A stretch of DNA of 64,000 nt. It comes from Streptomyces sp. NBC_01481 (GTDB lineage Bacteria; Actinomycetota; Actinomycetes; Streptomycetales; Streptomycetaceae). Under the pieces are notes generated by a model that saw nothing but the letters and a program-made list of their open reading frames with translations, was not told the DNA's origin and searched no databases. The stretch is taken from positions 1-64,000 of the forward strand of contig NZ_JAPEPT010000003.1 of NCBI RefSeq assembly GCF_026339995.1, read 5' to 3'. Shown piece by piece: positions 17,588-26,544 of this stretch; position 1 is the stretch's first letter, and each line of letters starts with the position of its first letter. The translations under genes were made by a program, and so were the position numbers.

Positions 17588-17710
17588 AAGGACACACCTC
17601 CGGCCCAACTGGTGAGCGCCATCCGGACGGTGGCCCGGGGCGAAGCACTGATGGCGCCCGCCGTCACGCGCGCGGCCTACCGGGTGGGACTGGTGTCCGG
17701 CAGACCGTGA
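17588..17710 (+). pseudogene. Remnant of a NarL-type response regulator
   Basis: One frame reads KDTPPAQLVSAIRTVARGEA and continues LMAPAVTRA before a TGA at 17708-17710. This is the last helix of a NarL/FixJ receiver domain and the linker to the HTH. Nothing upstream continues the receiver and the HTH is lost. The fragment has no start codon and is decayed. Confidence 0.6.
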
Positions 17711-17783
17711 ATCGGCACGGTCGTGGCGGCTGCGGCTCCGGCCGGGTGCGGCGACGTCGGCGCTCAAAGGCAGTTGCTGCGTC

Positions 17784-18386
17784 CTATCTGCGGACTGCGG
17801 CGACCGCCTCGTCGAAGGCCCGTTCCATGTCGACCGTGCCGCTGCTCCGGACCCAGGCTTCCGTTGCTGCTTCGGAGCAGGCCAGGGCACAGGCGACGAG
17901 CGCGCCGGCGCGCAGCTGCGTCATCGGGTCCGCGTCGGCGCCCAGTCGCCGAGCGATGTCCGGCACGAGCAGTTCTGTCCACTGCTGACGTTTCTCCAGC
18001 TGACGTGCTCGGAGCGAGGGTGACGCGTGGAGCATGCTGGTGATCTTGAGGAAGTCCTCCGGTGAATAGGGGAGCGACTCGAAGAGTGTCTTGAGGGCCG
18101 CCCGCAGTGCGTCCCATGGAGACTCGCCCGCCGGACGGGCTTCCAGTGCGGCCTGCAGGACCCTGCCGCTTGCGGCGTGGTCACCCAGCACGATGTCTTC
18201 CTTCGTGCCGAAGTAGCGGAACAGCGAGCGCCGCGAAATGCCGATCTCGCCCGCGATCTGCTCCATGGTCGTGGCCTCGAAACCGCGCTCGAGGAACAGC
18301 CTCATCGCGGTGGCGACGATCTCGGCCTGCACTGCTCGCCGCGTGCGCTCTCGCAGTCCGGCCGGGCGGCCCTCGTGATCGTTCAT
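17784..18386 (-). CDS. TetR-family transcriptional regulator
   Basis: This is a 200-residue repressor-type protein. The HTH occupies about residues 14-62 (ATAMRLFLERGFEATTMEQ; EIGISRRSLFRYFGTKEDIV). The remainder is the helical ligand-binding and dimer domain. ATG 18386 is used; an upstream ATG at 18431 would lie inside the operator. It is divergent from the SDR gene, and the 107-base gap holds repeated sequences that are likely its binding sites, so it probably represses both itself and the SDR. Confidence 0.9.
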   Translation of the reverse strand: MNDHEGRPAGLRERTRRAVQAEIVATAMRLFLERGFEATTMEQIAGEIGISRRSLFRYFGTKEDIVLGDHAASGRVLQAALEARPAGESPWDALRAALKTLFESLPYSPEDFLKITSMLHASPSLRARQLEKRQQWTELLVPDIARRLGADADPMTQLRAGALVACALACSEAATEAWVRSSGTVDMERAFDEAVAAVRR

Positions 18387-18409
18387 GGGTAAGCAGCCTA
18401 CCACCTTCA

Positions 18410-18455
18410 ACACCGAGTGCCATATTGACACCGAGTGACAGTTTAGGCTTACAGT
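18410..18455 (+). promoter_or_regulatory. SDR promoter overlapping a repeated TetR-type operator
   Basis: ACACCGAGTG occurs at 18410-18419 and again at 18428-18437. TTGACA at 18425-18430 with TACAGT at 18450-18455 (19-bp spacing) gives a promoter toward the SDR gene that overlaps the repeats. Confidence 0.55.
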
Positions 18456-18493
18456 GCCACCATGAGCATATCCGCCGTCCTTTGGGAGCAGCC

Positions 18494-19291
18494 ATGAGCG
18501 CCGTCGACTACCGCGGTCAGACCACCCTCATCACCGGTGCCAGCGCCGGCATCGGTACAGAGTTCGCCCGCCAGATCGCCCAGCGCGGATCGCACGTCAT
18601 CCTTGTCGCCCGGCGCCAGGAACGGCTCGACAAGCTCGCCGCCGAACTCACCACGGCCCACGGCATCGAGGCCACGGTCATACCGCTCGACCTGAGCCTG
18701 CCCGCCGCGGGGCAGACGCTCGCCGAGGAGGTGGCGCGGCGCGGCCTGACCGTGACGAGCGTCGTGAACAACGCGGGGTTCGGCACCTTCGGTCCGTTCC
18801 ATCGAGAGGACCCGCAGCGCCTGCGGGAGGAGATCAGCGTCGACGTCGCAGGCGTCATCGACATCAGCCGGGCGTTCATCGAACCGCTGCGGACCGGCGG
18901 CACCGGGGTGCTGATCAACGTCGCGAGCATGGCCGCGTACCTTCCCGTCCCCAACATGGCCGTCTACGCGGCGGCCAAGGCATTCGTGCTGAGCTTCACC
19001 GAAGCCCTGTGGCACGAATCCCGCGGCACCGGGCTGCGCGTGCTCGCACTGTCTCCCGGTGCGACCAGCACCGAGTTCTTCGACGTCATCGGTGCGGATG
19101 CCGCGGACGGCGGCTCCAAACGCCAGTCCCCTGGGGAGGTCGTGACGACGGCGCTGCGGGCCCTCGACCGCCGCACACCACCGCCGAGCGTCGTCTCCGG
19201 CCGGCTCAACCGCGTGATGGCCAGCCTGGGCCGGGGGTTGAGCAGGCGTCGTGCGGTCCTGGTCATGGGATTCATGACCGCTGCCCGCTAG
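18494..19291 (+). CDS. Short-chain dehydrogenase/reductase
   Basis: This is a 265-residue classical SDR, a cytosolic NAD(P)-dependent oxidoreductase. The cofactor motif TGASAGIGTEFA lies at about residues 14-25, NNAGFG near 90, the catalytic Ser in NVASMAAYLP, and YAAAK (YxxxK) near 158. A C-terminal extension (VMASLGRGLSRRRAVLVMGF) is hydrophobic and basic and may contact membrane, as in the DltE/YqjQ-like group. The ATG has a GGGAG ribosome site at 18484. The gene is divergent from, and presumably controlled by, the TetR regulator. The substrate is unknown. Confidence 0.9.
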   Translation: MSAVDYRGQTTLITGASAGIGTEFARQIAQRGSHVILVARRQERLDKLAAELTTAHGIEATVIPLDLSLPAAGQTLAEEVARRGLTVTSVVNNAGFGTFGPFHREDPQRLREEISVDVAGVIDISRAFIEPLRTGGTGVLINVASMAAYLPVPNMAVYAAAKAFVLSFTEALWHESRGTGLRVLALSPGATSTEFFDVIGADAADGGSKRQSPGEVVTTALRALDRRTPPPSVVSGRLNRVMASLGRGLSRRRAVLVMGFMTAAR

Positions 19292-19372
19292 ATGAGCGGC
19301 CGGCTCGGCGTGGAACGCCATGGCACCGTCGAGATCACGGACTTGGCTGGCGCAGCCAGGCCGGGCGCACCG

Positions 19373-19738
19373 TCAGAGCCAGACGGTTCCCAGCCATACG
19401 GACACCACAGCGAGCACCAGAAGAACGATGTTGAGCCCGGTGTCCCGGACTTCACCCCGGGACAAGTGCAGCGCCATACCGCCGATTTGGACAAGGGCCA
19501 GACCGACCGCGGCCGCAACGGCGAGCCACGCCGCAATCCCCGTCAGAGGCGGCAGGAGCAGACCGAGCGCGCCGAGGACCTCCAAGGCCCCGATGAGCTT
19601 GACGAGCGGCATGGGCACGCTGTCGACCCAGCCCATCATGGGACGCAGTTGCTCCTGATCCTGGAGGAGTTTCTTGCCTCCCGCATAGATATAGAACAGC
19701 GCAAGGAGCGCGGCGACGATCCAGTACGCGACATGCAT
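19373..19738 (-). CDS. DoxX-family membrane protein
   Basis: This is a 121-residue protein with four membrane helices (about residues 4-20, 42-62, 66-88 and 98-120). LFYIYAGGKKLLQD and ALEVLGALGLLLPPLTG are typical of the DoxX-like family. These small proteins are often induced by redox or thiol stress. The GGGAGGGAA ribosome site sits directly before the ATG and inside one arm of a long inverted repeat. It is divergent from an HxlR regulator. Confidence 0.87.
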   Translation of the reverse strand: MHVAYWIVAALLALFYIYAGGKKLLQDQEQLRPMMGWVDSVPMPLVKLIGALEVLGALGLLLPPLTGIAAWLAVAAAVGLALVQIGGMALHLSRGEVRDTGLNIVLLVLAVVSVWLGTVWL

Positions 19739-19744
19739 GGGTTC

Positions 19745-19798
19745 CCTCCCGATAGTTACGAACCGTAAGTTGCCTCATCATGAGTCACTATCGGGAGG
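19745..19798. promoter_or_regulatory. Nested inverted repeats between doxX-like and hxlR-like genes
   Basis: The outer arms CCTCCCGATAGT (19745-19756) and ACTATCGGGAGG (19787-19798) are perfect 12-bp complements. Inside lies TTACG-AAC-CGTAA (19756-19768), a typical HxlR-sized operator. Confidence 0.65.
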
Positions 19799-19842
19799 CC
19801 TGCAAAAGGCACACTGATGTGAGCAAGGCACAGGGAGCTGTC

Positions 19843-20220
19843 ATGTCGCAGTACGAACACACCTGCATGATCCGAGGCGACGGCGGTCGGGCGATCCGTG
19901 GCGTACTGGACCGGATCTGCGACAAGTGGACGATGCTCATCGTGGCCACGCTCGACGAGGGGCGTCTGCGCTTCACCGAACTGCACAAGCGGATCCCCGG
20001 CATCTCACAGCGGATGCTCACACTGACCCTGCGCAACCTCGAGCGCGACGGACTGGTATCCCGCACCGTCTACGCGGAGGTTCCGCCGCGCGTCGAGTAC
20101 ACGCTCACGGCCATGGGGAAGAGCCTCATCCCGCCCGCCCTGGCGCTCGCTGCCTGGGCCATCGCGCACAACGCGCGGATCCAGGCCAGCAGAGCCGCGT
20201 ACGACACCCCGCCCGCGTGA
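19843..20220 (+). CDS. HxlR-family transcriptional regulator
   Basis: This 125-residue winged-helix regulator has a core of GVLDRICDKWTMLIVATL and FTELHKRIPGISQRMLTLTL. Two cysteines (in HTCMI near the N-terminus and RICDKW) are candidates for thiol-based sensing, as in HypR/QorR-type HxlR proteins. ATG 19843 is chosen for its AGGGAG ribosome site at 19832-19837. An in-frame ATG at 19780 lacks a ribosome site and lies inside the operator. It most likely controls the divergent DoxX gene. Confidence 0.88.
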   Translation: MSQYEHTCMIRGDGGRAIRGVLDRICDKWTMLIVATLDEGRLRFTELHKRIPGISQRMLTLTLRNLERDGLVSRTVYAEVPPRVEYTLTAMGKSLIPPALALAAWAIAHNARIQASRAAYDTPPA

Positions 20221-20359
20221 CCGGCCCCCGGCTGAGGGGCGGGAACCGGTCCGGTCCTGCGTGCCTGCGGAAAGGGATCTTTGTCCAACTCGCCTGCTAC
20301 GAGGGCACGCTGACCCCCGCCTGCCCCGCGGGCGGACGGCGCTACAGCTGAGACACGAC

Positions 20360-20797
20360 CTAAGCGGCGGCGGCCTGCCTGATCAGGTCGACGACCGCGC
20401 CGGGCTGCGACACGTAGATGGAGTGGCTGCCCGGAGCCTCGGCGACGGTGGCACTCGCACGTTCGGCCATCGCCCGCTGGGCCGGGGGAGGGATCATGCG
20501 GTCGTCGGCAGCGACCAGGTACCAACTCGGCTTGGTTCGCCACGCGGGCACGCCGACGGCGCCGCTCAGGGCTTCGACTCCCCACGGCACCTGGGAGTCG
20601 GCCATGAACCGTGCCTGTGCCTGGGGCAGGTCACCGGCGAAGGAGGCGGGGAACCGCTCGCGGTCGAGGAAGAGGTGCCCGTCCTTCGGAGGGAGGATCG
20701 GTGGAACGGGCGCACCCGGAGGCGGGTCCGCGATCAAGGTGTTGACGGATTCGCCCTCGTCCGGTGCGAATGCCGCGATGTAGACGAGTGCGGATGC
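20360..20797 (-). pseudogene. Truncated alpha/beta hydrolase
   Basis: This encodes the C-terminal two thirds of an alpha/beta hydrolase, starting in the middle of the fold (SALVYIAAFAPDEGESVNT) and running to RQAAAA. The nucleophile elbow GHSYGG and the N-terminal strands are absent; a stop lies just upstream in frame. The retained part is very close to the intact hydrolase at 25724-26413 (for example FMADSQVPWGV, KPSWYLVA, DDRMIPPPAQRAMAERA). It is therefore a partial copy left by a duplication, broken near 20800. Confidence 0.8.
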
Positions 20798-20943
20798 GAT
20801 TCGTCTTCATTCCTGCGTGTGGCCCGGTGCGCCTGATCATCCTCAGATCCGAGGGTGTGATGCAGGACACTGTGTGGACGTCGAACTTTTCGGCTCTCTT
20901 CGCGTCATGTAGCTGATCGTGTCCGACCACTATCGGAGGTCTC

Positions 20944-23817
20944 ATGGCATCTCCTGCACCGCCTGCCCCGGGAGGCGACCAGAACCACGCCGGCGCTTCC
21001 CGTGTGAACCCGGCGGGTCGTCTTTTTGGACGGTCAAGGGAGCTGGCGACCATCGACAGGCTTTTCGGGGCAGCGGTCGTGCGGGGTACCGCGCTGATGC
21101 TGTCCGGAGAGGCCGGGGTGGGTAAGAGCGCGCTGCTGGACGCCGCGGCACTGCGCGCGTCCGAGAGGGGCTTCCGGGTTCTGCGTGTCGCCGGCTCGCA
21201 GTTCGAGGAGAGTGTCAGCTTTTCGGCGCTGAATCAGGTATTGCAGCCGCTGGCCGAAGAGATTCCCGCTTTGCCTGTGCGGCAGACGGAAACGCTCCAG
21301 GCGGTCCGGGGGCTCGCCGAGGGGCAGCCGACCGAGCTGCTCGCCGTCGCGAACGCTGTGCATGTTCTTCTGTCCCGGGCCGCCACTGAGAGCAGTCCTC
21401 TTGCTCTGATCATCGATGACGTGGCGTGGCTGGACCGGCCCAGCGGCGCGATTCTGGGAACCGTCGCCCGCTACATACGCACCGGTTCCATCGCCTTGCT
21501 CGCGGCGTCCCGGACCGGCGACGAGTCGTTCCTGAGCAGCACCGGGACACCAACGCACGAGGTTCAGCCCCTGGATGACGAATCGGCCCACGCATTGGTG
21601 ACAGAGCAGTTCCCCGCCATGGCGGCCAGGGTCCGCCGACGTCTTGTCGCAGAGGCCCGGGGAAACCCTCTGGCGTTGCTGGAGCTGCCCGTCACGCTCA
21701 ATGACGCTCAGCAGACGGAGCGAGGAACGCTGCCGACCGTGCTGCCGTTGACCGAGCGGCTCAAGAGGATCTTCTCCGCCCGGGTCGACGCGCTCCCGGA
21801 CGCCACCCGTCAACTGCTTCTGCTCGCCGTCCTGGACGGCTCGGGTGACCTGCACGTTCTTCGGCAGGCCAGGGGCGGTCCTGACGGCCTGGCCGAGCTG
21901 GGTCCTGCCGAGAGGGCCGGACTCGTGCAGGTAGACGCGCTTACAGGCCGGCTGGTCTTCCGGCACCCGCTCACCCGCTCGGCAGTCATGGACCTGTCGA
22001 CCAGCGCCGAGCGCCGGTGGGGACATCTGGCGCTCGCCGGGGAGTTCCCGGAAGGATCCGAACGCCGGGCCCGGCACCTCGCCAACGCGGCCGTGGGCCC
22101 CGACGATCGGGTGGCCGCCCTCCTGCACGAGGTGGCCTACAGCACCCTGCGCCGTGGTGACGCCGTCGGTGCCGTCACCACCCTGTTGCGCGCCTCGGAG
22201 CTGAGCAGCAAGGGGACGGCCAAGGGACGAAGGCTGGCCGAGGCGGCCTGCCTGGGCGCCAACATCACCGGTGATCTCCGCAACGTACAGGCTCTGCTGG
22301 ACCATGCCGGCCGCGCCGATCCGGTCGGCACCGACTCCCTGGCGGCCGCCGCGGCAGCGGCCAGCCAACTCCTCAACGGCGAAGGGGATGTGGACACCGC
22401 TCACCGGCTACTCGTCGGCGCCATCGAGAGCCGTGACCTGCCTGGCGGGGGCGACGACAACATCCTTGGTGAAGCACTGAACACCCTGCTGTTGGTGTGC
22501 TTCTTCGGCGGACGGCCGGAACTGTGGCACCCGTTCGACAGCGCCGTGACGCGCTTTCGGATGGGATCTTCGGACCCCCTGCTCCCGGTGTTGCGGGGCG
22601 CCTTCGGTGATCCGGCCCACGCGGCATTGTCGGTGCTCAACGGTCTCGATGAGCTCATCGCCGGTCTCCATCAGGAGACCGACCCCACCCGCATCATTCG
22701 GACCGCTGTCTCCGCGGCCTATGTCGACCGCCTGCCAGGCTGTCGCAGCGCGCTGCGGCGGGTTGTCGACGACGGCCGAAACGGCGGAGCCATCACGTTG
22801 GCCATCGAGGGGCTCTTCCTCCTGGCGAACGACGCCTACACCAGTGGGCAGTGGGACGAGCTCCTGGAGGCCACTGACGAGGGCCTCGGCTGGTGCGCGA
22901 CGTACAACTACCGCCTGCTGGCATGTTCAGGCCAGTTCCTGCGGGGTCTGCTGGCCGCCGCGCGAGGTGACAGCGACACCGCGCGAGAAGTCGCGGACCG
23001 CCTCATCTCCTGGGGGAATCCCCGAGGGCTGGGAGTGCTCCGTGTCTACGCCTCCCATGTCCGGGCCCTGTCGGCGCTCGGCAGCGCCGACTTCGAGGCT
23101 GCCTACCGCCTTCTGAGCGTGGTGGGCACGCCCGGTCGGCTGCCAGCGCACGTGCCGCACGCTCTGTGGCTCCTGCTGGACTTCACCGAAGCCGCGGCGC
23201 GCACCGGCCGCCACGTGGAAGCAGCCGCGCACGTCGAGGCGGTCAGAAAGACCGACATCCCGTCGATCTCGCCGCGGCTGGCCATGCTGACCGATGCTGC
23301 CGAGGCCATGGCCACCCCGGGCTTCATCGATCATGATCTGTTCCAAGCAGCCATCGCCACGCCCGACGCCGAGCGATGGCCGTTCGACTGGGCCCGGATC
23401 TGCCTGGCCTACGGCGAAAGACTGCGCAGAGCCAAAGCGGGCGGCGCGGCCCGCGTACACCTGGACGCCGCGCTCCGCACGTTCGAACGCCTGGGAGCGG
23501 CGCCTTGGAGTGCGCGAGCGGCGAACGAGCTGCGGGCGAGCGGAATCCCGGTCACGGCTGTCGTCATCGGCGTAGACCTGCACTCACCGCTGACTCCGCA
23601 GGAGCGGCAGATAGCGCGGCTGGCTGCTACGGGGCTGACCAACAAGCAGATAGCCGCACAGCTCTTCCTGTCTCCTCGCACCGTGGCCGCCCATCTGCGG
23701 GGCGCTTTCCGGAAGTTGAGCGTCACCTCGCGTGCCGGACTCCGTGACGCTCTGACCGGCCTGTCCCAGCCGCCTCCACCACCTGCGCCCGAAGACAGCG
23801 CGCCCCCGCCCCCGTGA
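20944..23817 (+). CDS. LAL-type LuxR-family ATP-dependent regulator
   Basis: This is a 957-residue large ATP-binding LuxR (LAL) regulator. The N-terminal AAA/STAND ATPase has FGRSREL, Walker A SGEAGVGKSALL (about residues 54-65) and Walker B LALIIDDVAWLD (about 153-164). The middle 500 residues are helical and TPR-like. The C-terminal LuxR HTH has LTPQERQIARLAATGLTNKQ and LSPRTVAAHLRGAF (about residues 883-930). Such proteins are often pathway-specific activators that respond to a small molecule. The ribosome site CGGAGGT is strong. It sits amid alpha/beta hydrolase paralogues, its likely targets. Confidence 0.92.
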   Translation: MASPAPPAPGGDQNHAGASRVNPAGRLFGRSRELATIDRLFGAAVVRGTALMLSGEAGVGKSALLDAAALRASERGFRVLRVAGSQFEESVSFSALNQVLQPLAEEIPALPVRQTETLQAVRGLAEGQPTELLAVANAVHVLLSRAATESSPLALIIDDVAWLDRPSGAILGTVARYIRTGSIALLAASRTGDESFLSSTGTPTHEVQPLDDESAHALVTEQFPAMAARVRRRLVAEARGNPLALLELPVTLNDAQQTERGTLPTVLPLTERLKRIFSARVDALPDATRQLLLLAVLDGSGDLHVLRQARGGPDGLAELGPAERAGLVQVDALTGRLVFRHPLTRSAVMDLSTSAERRWGHLALAGEFPEGSERRARHLANAAVGPDDRVAALLHEVAYSTLRRGDAVGAVTTLLRASELSSKGTAKGRRLAEAACLGANITGDLRNVQALLDHAGRADPVGTDSLAAAAAAASQLLNGEGDVDTAHRLLVGAIESRDLPGGGDDNILGEALNTLLLVCFFGGRPELWHPFDSAVTRFRMGSSDPLLPVLRGAFGDPAHAALSVLNGLDELIAGLHQETDPTRIIRTAVSAAYVDRLPGCRSALRRVVDDGRNGGAITLAIEGLFLLANDAYTSGQWDELLEATDEGLGWCATYNYRLLACSGQFLRGLLAAARGDSDTAREVADRLISWGNPRGLGVLRVYASHVRALSALGSADFEAAYRLLSVVGTPGRLPAHVPHALWLLLDFTEAAARTGRHVEAAAHVEAVRKTDIPSISPRLAMLTDAAEAMATPGFIDHDLFQAAIATPDAERWPFDWARICLAYGERLRRAKAGGAARVHLDAALRTFERLGAAPWSARAANELRASGIPVTAVVIGVDLHSPLTPQERQIARLAATGLTNKQIAAQLFLSPRTVAAHLRGAFRKLSVTSRAGLRDALTGLSQPPPPPAPEDSAPPPP

Positions 23818-23843
23818 ATCGGCCGCCGGCGTAACAGGCTTCC

Positions 23844-24695
23844 TCAGCGCTCGTCGGGCGTGAGCCGCCAGCTCCAGTTGCGGCGTTCGTAGGCCACTTG
23901 GAAGCCGAGTCGGAGCATGTTGTGAAGGGATGAGTTGTGGGTCCCCGGGGCCTCGACGCCTGTCTCGGCGATGAGCAGACGGCACCTCAGCTCCTGTGCG
24001 ACTCGGGCCCGGGCGGCCAGCAGAGCGGTCTGGCCACCGCGGTTGCGCGCGTGGGGCAGCACGGCGCCGGCGAACATCTGCGCCGTCTCACCGCGGACGT
24101 ACAGGGTTCCGGTTCCGACGATCTCCCCGTCCAGCCAGGCGGCGAAGGGATGCCATCCCGGCCGGGTCGCGGTCGCGGCGCCCATTTCCCCGTACTGCTC
24201 GACCGGCATGCCGAATGCCCGCATCATGACCCTTCCCCATTCAGGGGCTCGGCCCGTCTCCAAGGGGGCAACGCTGATGTTGTCGGGGGACACCTCCAGG
24301 GCGTCGGCGCGGGCGACAGCCTCGTCGGTCGGGCAGACGAGCTTCACCCAGGACGAATCCGGGACGATGCCTTCCCGCTCACATATCTCCGGCCACTCCT
24401 CGGGCAGGAAGGCGGGTGCGATCTGGAAGACGGCCCGCGGAGTCCGCTCCGCCCGGTAGAAGTCACAGACTTCGCTGATCAGCTCGGCAGTGACCGGTGT
24501 GGTGACACCGAAGCCGAGGGCCTTGCTCCAGAAGTGGGTGGTGTCCTCGCGCATCGAAAGCACCACTGCGCCACCGATCCGCGCGGCGCTCATTCCCAGG
24601 GCGGTACGGACGGTTTCGGAAGCCTCCGTCTCGAATCGGAAGAGTGCTTCCGCCTCGGACTGCTCCGCGACGGACGGCTGAACGAGACTGGTCAT
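23844..24695 (-). CDS. GNAT-family N-acetyltransferase-like protein
   Basis: This is a 283-residue protein with a C-terminal GNAT fold. FAAWLDGEIVGTGTLYVRG and the acetyl-CoA loop region AVLPHARNRGGQTALLAAR (about residues 212-230) are the recognisable elements; LGFQVAYERRNWSW is the last strand. The N-terminal 150 residues look like a second, degenerate GNAT domain. The substrate is unknown. It converges with the LAL gene, 26 bases from its stop, and follows a strong terminator, so it has its own promoter. Confidence 0.78.
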   Translation of the reverse strand: MTSLVQPSVAEQSEAEALFRFETEASETVRTALGMSAARIGGAVVLSMREDTTHFWSKALGFGVTTPVTAELISEVCDFYRAERTPRAVFQIAPAFLPEEWPEICEREGIVPDSSWVKLVCPTDEAVARADALEVSPDNISVAPLETGRAPEWGRVMMRAFGMPVEQYGEMGAATATRPGWHPFAAWLDGEIVGTGTLYVRGETAQMFAGAVLPHARNRGGQTALLAARARVAQELRCRLLIAETGVEAPGTHNSSLHNMLRLGFQVAYERRNWSWRLTPDER

Positions 24696-24724
24696 GAATC
24701 TTCTTCTTTTCAGAAAGCGAAGCG

Positions 24725-24754
24725 GACAGCCCGCCTGGGAACAGGCGGGCTGTC
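24725..24754 (-). terminator. Perfect hairpin terminator of the exported hydrolase gene
   Basis: GACAGCCCGCCTG at 24725-24737 pairs perfectly with 24742-24754 around GGAA: 13 bp, 18 bases after the hydrolase stop on the minus strand. Confidence 0.8.
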
Positions 24755-24772
24755 GCGGAGGAGTGACGGCGA

Positions 24773-25609
24773 TCAGCGCGTGCCGCGGTCGGCTCTCTTG
24801 ATGAGCTTGGTGACCGCGCCGGGGTGGCTGATCATGACGGAGTGGGAGGCACCCGAGACCTCGACCGTGCCAAGGGCATTGGCGCGCTGGTACTCGAAGC
24901 GCTGCAGCGCCGGCGGAATGGCCTTGTCCGATGTCGCGACCAATCCCCAGGCGGGGATGGTGTGCCAGGCGGCGGACTCGGTCGCGTCGGAGAAGGACGA
25001 TGCGCTGAAGGGCCTTTGAGCCGCCTGCATGACGTTGGTGACCGACACGGGAAGGTCCGCGGCGAAAGCGCTGCGGAACTTGTCGGCCTTGAGGTAGAGG
25101 TCCGAACCGGTGCTGCCGTCCTGGTTCGGGAACGGCACGGCGTTGACCGCGTCGGGGATCTCGGTGCCCGGGTACTTGTTGATGAGTTCGCCGAGCTTCT
25201 CACCCTTGTCGGGAACGAAGGCGGCTACGTAGACAAGCGCCTTGACGTTGGGGTTGCCGGCTGCGGCGTTGGTGATCACCGCGCCGCCGTAGGAATGGCC
25301 TGCGAGGATGATCGGACCCTTGATGGACTTGAGGACGCTTGCCAGGTAGGGCACATCGGTCGGCAGTCCACGCAGCGGGTTGGCGGGGGCGACGACCTGG
25401 TAGCCGTCGTTCTGGAGCTGCTTGATGACACCGTTCCAGCTCGCGGACGCGTCGGCGAAGCCGCCGTGCACGAGCACCACCGTCGGCTTGGCGGCGTCGG
25501 TCCGGGTGGACGCCGGTGTCGCTGAAGCCGTCGATGCCAGAAGGGCAGCCGCTGTGGCGCCCGCAGCGGCCGCGGCAATTATTCCGTGACGTACGACCTT
25601 TTTGCGCAT
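24773..25609 (-). CDS. Exported alpha/beta hydrolase
   Basis: This is a 278-residue hydrolase with an N-terminal signal peptide (MRKKVVRHG, hydrophobic stretch, cleavage near SATPAS), so it is secreted. The catalytic Ser lies in AGHSYGGAV, the oxyanion strand is VVLVHGGFADASASW, and the His is in GASHSVMISHP near the end. It is related to the cytosolic hydrolase encoded next (25724-26413). The substrate is unknown; this family covers esterases and chloroperoxidase- or lactonase-like enzymes. ATG 25609 is chosen because the signal peptide begins there; a start at 25669 would put 20 charged residues before it. Confidence 0.87.
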   Translation of the reverse strand: MRKKVVRHGIIAAAAAGATAAALLASTASATPASTRTDAAKPTVVLVHGGFADASASWNGVIKQLQNDGYQVVAPANPLRGLPTDVPYLASVLKSIKGPIILAGHSYGGAVITNAAAGNPNVKALVYVAAFVPDKGEKLGELINKYPGTEIPDAVNAVPFPNQDGSTGSDLYLKADKFRSAFAADLPVSVTNVMQAAQRPFSASSFSDATESAAWHTIPAWGLVATSDKAIPPALQRFEYQRANALGTVEVSGASHSVMISHPGAVTKLIKRADRGTR

Positions 25610-25723
25610 GTTCCTGGCTTTCTCCTCAGGCGAAGGCACGAGATCCTGTCGGGATTCGCGAGAGCTCACGCTCGTTGGGGCCGGCGTGGCGCGGCGCCTG
25701 CTGTGGAGCAGGCTGGGTGCGGG

Positions 25724-26413
25724 TTACGCCTGGTGGGCTGCGGCCTGCTTGATCAGCTCCGCCACGGCTTCCGGCTGGGATACGTAGACGGCGTGGCTTG
25801 CGGCGGTCTCGCTCACGGTGGCTCCGGCTCGCTCGGCCATCGCGCGCTGCGCCGGCGGCGGGATCATGCGGTCGTCGGTCGCGACGAGATACCAGCTCGG
25901 CTTGGCACGCCAGGCGGCTTCCGTGACCGTTCCGCCCAGCGCCCCCACACCCCAGGGAACCTGCGAGTCGGCCATGAACTGGGCGTCCTCGGACGGCACA
26001 TCAGCCGCGAACGACGCCGCGAACTTCTCACGGTCCAGGAAGAGGAAGCCGTCCTGGGGCGGCAGGATCGGCGGAACGGGGGCGTCGGGAGCCGGGTTGG
26101 CGATCAGGGTGCCGACCGACTCGTCCTTGTCCGGTGCGAAGGCCGAGATGTAGACGAGCGCGGCCACGCCCTCGTGCATGCCGGCCTCGGTGATCACAGC
26201 CCCTCCGTAGGAGTGGCCGACGAGCACCGCCGGCCCGTCCTGGGCGCCGAGGACCTGGTGAGTGACCGCCACGTCGCCTTCGAGGGAGTGGGTCGGGTTC
26301 TGCACGACGCTGACGTTGAAGCCGTCGCGGGTCAGGAGGCGGTACACCGGCTGCCAGCCGGAGCCGTCGACGAATCCTCCATGCACGAGAACGATGTTCT
26401 TGACGGTACTCAT
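25724..26413 (-). CDS. Cytosolic alpha/beta hydrolase
   Basis: This 229-residue hydrolase has no signal peptide. NIVLVHGGFVDGSGW forms the first strand and oxyanion loop, VGHSYGGAV holds the catalytic Ser, and TAASHAVYVSQP the His. The group includes EstC/salicylate-esterase-like proteins. It is the intact parent form of the truncated copy at 20360-20797. The upstream region has AGGT/ACCT repeats that look like an operator. The gene lies 114 bases before the exported paralogue on the same strand. Confidence 0.88.
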   Translation of the reverse strand: MSTVKNIVLVHGGFVDGSGWQPVYRLLTRDGFNVSVVQNPTHSLEGDVAVTHQVLGAQDGPAVLVGHSYGGAVITEAGMHEGVAALVYISAFAPDKDESVGTLIANPAPDAPVPPILPPQDGFLFLDREKFAASFAADVPSEDAQFMADSQVPWGVGALGGTVTEAAWRAKPSWYLVATDDRMIPPPAQRAMAERAGATVSETAASHAVYVSQPEAVAELIKQAAAHQA

Positions 26414-26457
26414 GCGATTGCTCCTTGAGTGTCGGAAAGCCTTCCGGGCAGGTACAA

Positions 26458-26509
26458 ACTAGGTCGCACCGTGCGCGCGGGCTTCGACCAAATGACCTAG
26501 TTATTAGGT
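26458..26509 (-). promoter_or_regulatory. ACCTA/TAGGT operator-like repeats upstream of hydrolase gene
   Basis: ACTAGGT at 26458-26464, ACCTAGT at 26495-26501 and TAGGT at 26505-26509 form two inverted pairs, including ACCTA-GTTAT-TAGGT. They lie 45-96 bases upstream of the hydrolase start. Confidence 0.5.
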
Positions 26510-26544
26510 ATGGGCGCGGCGAACGGCTTCGGCCGGCTGGACGC

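Noticed and set aside
19780..19842. Longer HxlR start at ATG 19780
   Set aside because: No ribosome site and it lies inside the operator-like repeat; ATG 19843 has AGGGAG in place.
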